NCBI RefSeq assembly: GCF_031312535.1
Contig: NZ_CP133594.1
Coordinates: 1,550,001 to 1,614,000, forward strand
From: Methanolobus mangrovi
GTDB lineage: Archaea > Halobacteriota > Methanosarcinia > Methanosarcinales > Methanosarcinaceae
DNA length: 64,000 bases
Reading direction: 5' to 3'
The notes below the pieces were generated by a model. The model was not told where the DNA came from, made no database searches, and was given only the letters and a program-made list of their open reading frames with translations. Position 1 is the stretch's first letter. Each line of letters begins with the position of its first letter. Shown piece by piece: positions 60,669 through 64,000 of this stretch. The position numbers and the translations under genes are program-made.

Positions 60669-62510
60669 TTATCTATGAAGAATATCTGCAACTTCTTTTG
60701 CCGCATCATCCTCTCCAATAACAGTAACAAGGTCATCATACTCCAGGACAAGGTTGCCATTGGCGATATGTGACTTATCACCCCTCCTTATCATCAGCAA
60801 CAAACTGTTCTCAGGAAGTGTCAACTCCTTTATGGCTTTGCCTGCAACCTTCGGGTTTGTGACCCTAACCTCAAGCATCTCCCCTTCTTCCCCGACCTCA
60901 CACATGGAGAACATAGAAGGTTTTCCTACCATGTTATCAAGAACAAGGGCAGTGGTCATCTGTGGACTCATTGAACGTATCGAGAGATCCCAAAATGCAT
61001 GCAGATTCTCCACATTGTTGACCCTTGCAACTACCTGATCCTCCTTCAGGTTGAACTTGCTCTTTGCTATCTGGGACACTAAGAGATTTGTATTATCCTG
61101 ATCGGTAGTAGCAACCACATACTTGGCTTTCTCTATGCCTGCAGCCTTTAGAACGTTGATATCCTCAGCATCCCCGTGAACCACACGTATACCCTGTTTC
61201 AACAGGCGCTGACATTTCTCTTCAGAATTGTCAACTACAACTACATTCTCGCCTCGCTTCTCAAATCTCTCGGCCAAGATCCTACCGACCTCGCCCCCTC
61301 CGATAATAAGGATTTCCATAGGTATAACTCCTAAAAGATTAGCTACTCTTCTTGCTAAAGTACCGGTTGTTATGACTGTGATAATAACTGTCAGGAATAC
61401 AAGTCCCACCAGCATCTGACCACCAAGGATATTGAAAGAATCCAGTTTAATTGCAAAATAGGTTGCAATGGATGCCGGTACAACACCCCTTGGACCTATG
61501 AATGATATGAACAATTTCTCATTTCGCCTAAGATGGGAATTCACTGTAGAACCAAATACCGCCAGAGGACGAACCAGAATTATCAACAGCAAGACCACTA
61601 TGATACCATTCACACCGATTCCGATAATGTCCTCGAACTTGAGCATAGCTGCAAGAAGGATGAATATAATAGACAACATCAGCATCACAAGATCAGATTT
61701 AAACTCTTTAAGAGCCTGCTTGTGAGGGATGTTGGATGTACCGGTGACTATTCCAAAAACTGCAACTGCAAGGATACCTGATTCATTGCCCAATACCTCA
61801 GATAGAACATAGGCTGTTATTACCAGTGTTAAAGTAAAAAGACGGGCAGTCTGATCAGTTACAAGAGAACCACTTGAAAGAAAACGTTTCAGGATGGTTC
61901 CGCTTACCATACCTATAACGATACCTATTATAAGCCTCTGCAGAATAAAGACCACAGCACTGAATCCCGTAAGCTGGGAAACTATCCATTCGAACATGAA
62001 TGCTGCAAGGATGACGCTGGCTGCATCATTAAAAACGCCTTCAATTTCAAGTATCTTACTTACTTTATGATTGACATGTATGTTCCTTACAAGAGGCGTT
62101 ATCACTGTCGGACCCGTTGCAGCCACTAGGGCTCCGAAAAGTGCTGCAAGTTTTAAGGGAACGTCTAACAGGGAATACGTAACCAGCGTTGCCCCGATGA
62201 AAGTTATCAGAACACCGATAGTAGTTAATTTTAAAGCAGTCTTCTGTATAGGTCGAATGCTTTTAACATCAATATGCAGACCGCCGTCAAATACTATTAC
62301 AGCAACCGAAAGAGATACAATCGCCGTAAGACCGTCACCGAACATGTTCGGATCGATAAAATTCAGTACTTCAGGGCCAACAAGTATCCCTTCCAGCAGA
62401 AGGAACATAATAACAGGTACTTTGAAGTACTTACTAAGTGTCTGGGCGACCATGCTCATGAAAAGCACAGAAACCACTATTTCCAGAAGGTATATCGAAT
62501 CCACAACCAT
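60669..62510 (-). CDS. CPA-type Na+(K+)/H+ antiporter with TrkA-N and TrkA-C domains
   Basis: 613 residues. An N-terminal membrane part (about 1-395) with about twelve helices (FDGGLHID, ATGPTVITPLV, GVFNDAASVILAAF, ISFIGPRGVVPASIA) is of the NhaP kind. Then comes a TrkA-N nucleotide-binding domain (GGGEVGRILAERFEKRGENV, about 400-420) and a TrkA-C domain (about 525-610), which bind NAD(H) or similar ligands and gate transport. The ATG at 62510 (MVVDSIYLLEIVVS) is preferred over the GTG at 62558; GGAG is only 1 nt upstream, so the start is not certain. It works in ion and pH homeostasis. Confidence 0.88.
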   Translation of the reverse strand: MVVDSIYLLEIVVSVLFMSMVAQTLSKYFKVPVIMFLLLEGILVGPEVLNFIDPNMFGDGLTAIVSLSVAVIVFDGGLHIDVKSIRPIQKTALKLTTIGVLITFIGATLVTYSLLDVPLKLAALFGALVAATGPTVITPLVRNIHVNHKVSKILEIEGVFNDAASVILAAFMFEWIVSQLTGFSAVVFILQRLIIGIVIGMVSGTILKRFLSSGSLVTDQTARLFTLTLVITAYVLSEVLGNESGILAVAVFGIVTGTSNIPHKQALKEFKSDLVMLMLSIIFILLAAMLKFEDIIGIGVNGIIVVLLLIILVRPLAVFGSTVNSHLRRNEKLFISFIGPRGVVPASIATYFAIKLDSFNILGGQMLVGLVFLTVIITVITTGTLARRVANLLGVIPMEILIIGGGEVGRILAERFEKRGENVVVVDNSEEKCQRLLKQGIRVVHGDAEDINVLKAAGIEKAKYVVATTDQDNTNLLVSQIAKSKFNLKEDQVVARVNNVENLHAFWDLSIRSMSPQMTTALVLDNMVGKPSMFSMCEVGEEGEMLEVRVTNPKVAGKAIKELTLPENSLLLMIRRGDKSHIANGNLVLEYDDLVTVIGEDDAAKEVADILHR

Positions 62511-62795
62511 GCTCCGTGAGTATGCAAAATTATGCTTACGTGATTTTAATATATGCACTATGTATTTTATTTATCTGATAGGACTATAGATATAAAACCC
62601 TGATGCAGGGAATAAAATGATAATTCCAGACCAATATATGTTATGTGGTATCGTAGTTTGCCATTGATAAAAATGTATTTGTCGAAATCATATACTTTCC
62701 TCCAGCCACACAATGATTAAAATAGAAAAACATGATTAAGGGTAGGTAGGAAACAAAACGCTTATTGAATAACATTTTAAACTCGAGTGATTAAA
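62511..62795. other. Gap between antiporter and aldolase genes
   Basis: About 285 nt, AT-rich, holding the divergent promoters. GAGTGAT at 62785-62791 is the aldolase ribosome site. No clear stem-loop or repeat was found. Confidence 0.3.
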
Positions 62796-63719
62796 ATGGT
62801 CTTAATAAAAGAAGAAGACATCAAAGTCCCATTAGATGTGCCGCAGGAAGCACGTGAGACATACATTAAGAATTACATGGAGATTACCCGCGAAACCGGC
62901 AGGTTGATGCTATTTGCAGGTGACCAGAAAGTCGAACATCTGAATGATGATTTTTTCGGAGAGGACATACCCTCAGATGACAACGATCCTGAGCACCTTT
63001 TCAAAATTGCTGCAAATTCAAATATAGGAGTCTTTGCCACCCAGATGGGACTCATTGCCAGATATGGCATGGATTACCCTGATGTCCCATACCTTGTAAA
63101 GGTCAACTCCAAATCCCACCTTATTAAAACAGAGCAGGATGACCCATTCAGCAATCAGTGGTATGATATGCACCAAGTGGCACAGTTCCGCGACAACAGT
63201 GGTCTGAAGATACTTGGTATTGGATACACAATATACCTTGGAAGCGAGTATGAAGCTGAAATGCTGCATCAGGCTGCACAGCTGATCTATACTGCACATA
63301 AGTATGGCATGATAACAGTACTCTGGATATATCCAAGAGGAAAAGCTGTTGGAAATGAGAAAGACCCACATCTTATAGCAGGTGCAACAGGTGTTGGAGC
63401 ATGCCTTAATTCAGACTTTGTGAAGGTCAATTATCCAAAAGCAGAAGGTATGAAGTCAGAAGATGCATTCAAGGAAGCAGTCCTTGCTGCAGGAAGGACA
63501 AAGGTCGTTTGTGCAGGCGGTTCCAGCGATGATCCTGAAGCTTTCCTCAAGAAACTCTATGCACAGATTCATGTCAGCGGTGCAGAAGGTAATGCAACAG
63601 GAAGGAACATACACCAAAGATCACTTGACGAAGCTATTAGGCTATGCAATGCCATCTATGCTATTACCATTGAGGATGCACCTGTTGAAGATGCATTGAA
63701 GATCTACAAAGGTGAATAA
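62796..63719 (+). CDS. Class I fructose-bisphosphate aldolase (archaeal DhnA/COG1830 type)
   Basis: Condenses or cleaves fructose-1,6-bisphosphate by a Schiff-base lysine. 307 residues, TIM-barrel type. Visible are DQKVEHLNDDF near the N-terminus, TVLWIYPRGKAVG, and NSDFVKVNYPKAEG with the presumed Schiff-base Lys of VKVNYP, and the C-terminal GNATGRNIHQRSLDEA phosphate-binding segment. Several methanogen members have aldolase or related activities; the substrate is inferred. ATG 62796 is preceded by GAGTGAT; GTG 62787 overlaps it. It may act with the FBPase, Pgk and ADP-kinases also in the window. Confidence 0.88.
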   Translation: MVLIKEEDIKVPLDVPQEARETYIKNYMEITRETGRLMLFAGDQKVEHLNDDFFGEDIPSDDNDPEHLFKIAANSNIGVFATQMGLIARYGMDYPDVPYLVKVNSKSHLIKTEQDDPFSNQWYDMHQVAQFRDNSGLKILGIGYTIYLGSEYEAEMLHQAAQLIYTAHKYGMITVLWIYPRGKAVGNEKDPHLIAGATGVGACLNSDFVKVNYPKAEGMKSEDAFKEAVLAAGRTKVVCAGGSSDDPEAFLKKLYAQIHVSGAEGNATGRNIHQRSLDEAIRLCNAIYAITIEDAPVEDALKIYKGE

Positions 63720-63729
63720 TTATTAAGAT

Positions 63730-63784
63730 AAGAGGGAAACACTGGCCTTGCCATGTTGCCCTCTTTTAACTGACTTTTTTATTT
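63730..63784 (+). terminator. Aldolase terminator
   Basis: AAGAGGG (63730-63736) pairs with CCCTCTT (63759-63765), followed by TTAACTGACTTTTTTATTTTC. It lies 11 nt after the stop. Confidence 0.55.
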
Positions 63785-63913
63785 TCAATTTTTTCATGAT
63801 CTGGAATTTTACTGTGTTATACTTTCCACTCTGCTCGCCTCTGAAAATTGTTAAATATTTGCTTAAAATACAATATTTATCTGATTAACAAGAACAGGCA
63901 TATATAGAAAGGA

Positions 63914-63927
63914 GGAAATATATTTCC
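63914..63927. promoter_or_regulatory. Palindromic operator-like TATA element
   Basis: GGAAATATATTTCC is a perfect 14-bp palindrome containing the likely TATA box, 24 nt before the ATG at 63952. A repressor bound here would block TBP; this is inference from position. Confidence 0.4.
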
Positions 63928-63951
63928 GGATATAACTAGGATAAGCCGGTC

Positions 63952-64000
63952 ATGGATGAAAAATCAATAAACACACGAAAAGAAATTATCCATAGGAGAA
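63952..64000 (+). CDS. Start of an unknown gene (partial at window end)
   Basis: ATG at 63952 opens a frame reading MDEKSINTRKEIIHRR and continuing past the window. The palindromic TATA-like element lies about 25 nt upstream with no clear ribosome site, so a leaderless message is likely. The few residues do not identify a family; the basic and acidic start would suit a transcriptional regulator, but this is only a guess. Confidence 0.35.
   Translation, partial: MDEKSINTRKEIIHRR

Noticed and set aside
1-64000. tRNA genes
   Set aside because: I looked by eye for T-arm motifs (GGTTCAAATCC-like) with matching acceptor ends and found none; a tRNAscan run would be decisive.
1-64000. Insertion sequences or transposase remnants
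   Set aside because: No transposase-like frame and no terminal repeats with target duplications were seen; the only sizable repeats are the coding repeats and the RNA-like duplication.

Overview
The window is archaeal, and the gene content points to a methylotrophic methanogen of the Methanosarcinales, perhaps Methanolobus or a close relative (inference; no marker gene for exact placement is present). Evidence includes two ADP-dependent sugar kinases, deoxyhypusine synthase, a KEOPS Cgi121 subunit, an archaeal class I CCA-adding enzyme, archaeal LeuRS, an RPA with zinc finger plus its partner, FmdE, an iron-sulfur flavoprotein, a MEDS-domain histidine kinase, and surface proteins with PGF-pre-PGF domains. 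TATA boxes, GGTGA-type ribosome binding sites and some apparently leaderless genes fit this. I saw no tRNA, rRNA, CRISPR array or insertion sequence.

Layout. 1-4.6 kb: end of a DUF155/RMD1 protein, proA-proB, cca. 4.6-11.1 kb (minus strand): an OGG1-type glycosylase behind two tandem ADP-dependent kinases, then CBS-protein/argJ/argC. 11.1-13.1 kb: AT-rich and almost gene-free, with one small membrane protein and what look like structured non-coding RNAs, including a duplicated element flanking a C-rich hairpin. 13.1-18.7 kb: secreted protein, ACR3 arsenite exporter, TauE/SafE exporter, FmdE, DUF2148 Fe-S protein, CobW GTPase. 18.8-27.0 kb: two large sensor kinases flanking a membrane-anchored sugar-dehydrogenase-like propeller. 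27.1-35.6 kb: nucleoside deoxyribosyltransferase, AMMECR1, pgk, Isf-type flavoprotein, acs, and an operon of ADP-forming acyl-CoA synthetase with a BioD/DRTGG protein. 35.7-43.4 kb: two neighbouring repeat-rich surface proteins with a shared C-terminal domain. 43.8-49 kb: ClC channel, Cgi121, GlpX-type FBPase and the t6A methylthiotransferase, plus a 50-residue zinc ribbon. 49-54.6 kb: leuS, a kinase with a periplasmic binding domain, a nitrilase-family amidase. 54.7-64 kb: hypothetical, deoxyhypusine synthase, a regulator pair with a phosphodiesterase, RPA and partner, a CPA-type antiporter with TrkA domains, class I aldolase, and the start of another gene.

How the parts fit. ADP-dependent kinases, Pgk, GlpX-type FBPase and aldolase are pieces of glycolysis/gluconeogenesis. 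Acs, the ADP-forming synthetase and the DRTGG protein concern the acetyl-CoA/acetate node. Cgi121 and the methylthiotransferase act in sequence on A37 of tRNA. The least explained part is the 11.9-13.0 kb region. It holds two homologous copies of a promoter, G-rich box and hairpin unit, separated by a C-rich stem-loop whose loop twice carries a sequence complementary to the G-rich boxes. This is the best candidate for an undescribed system here.
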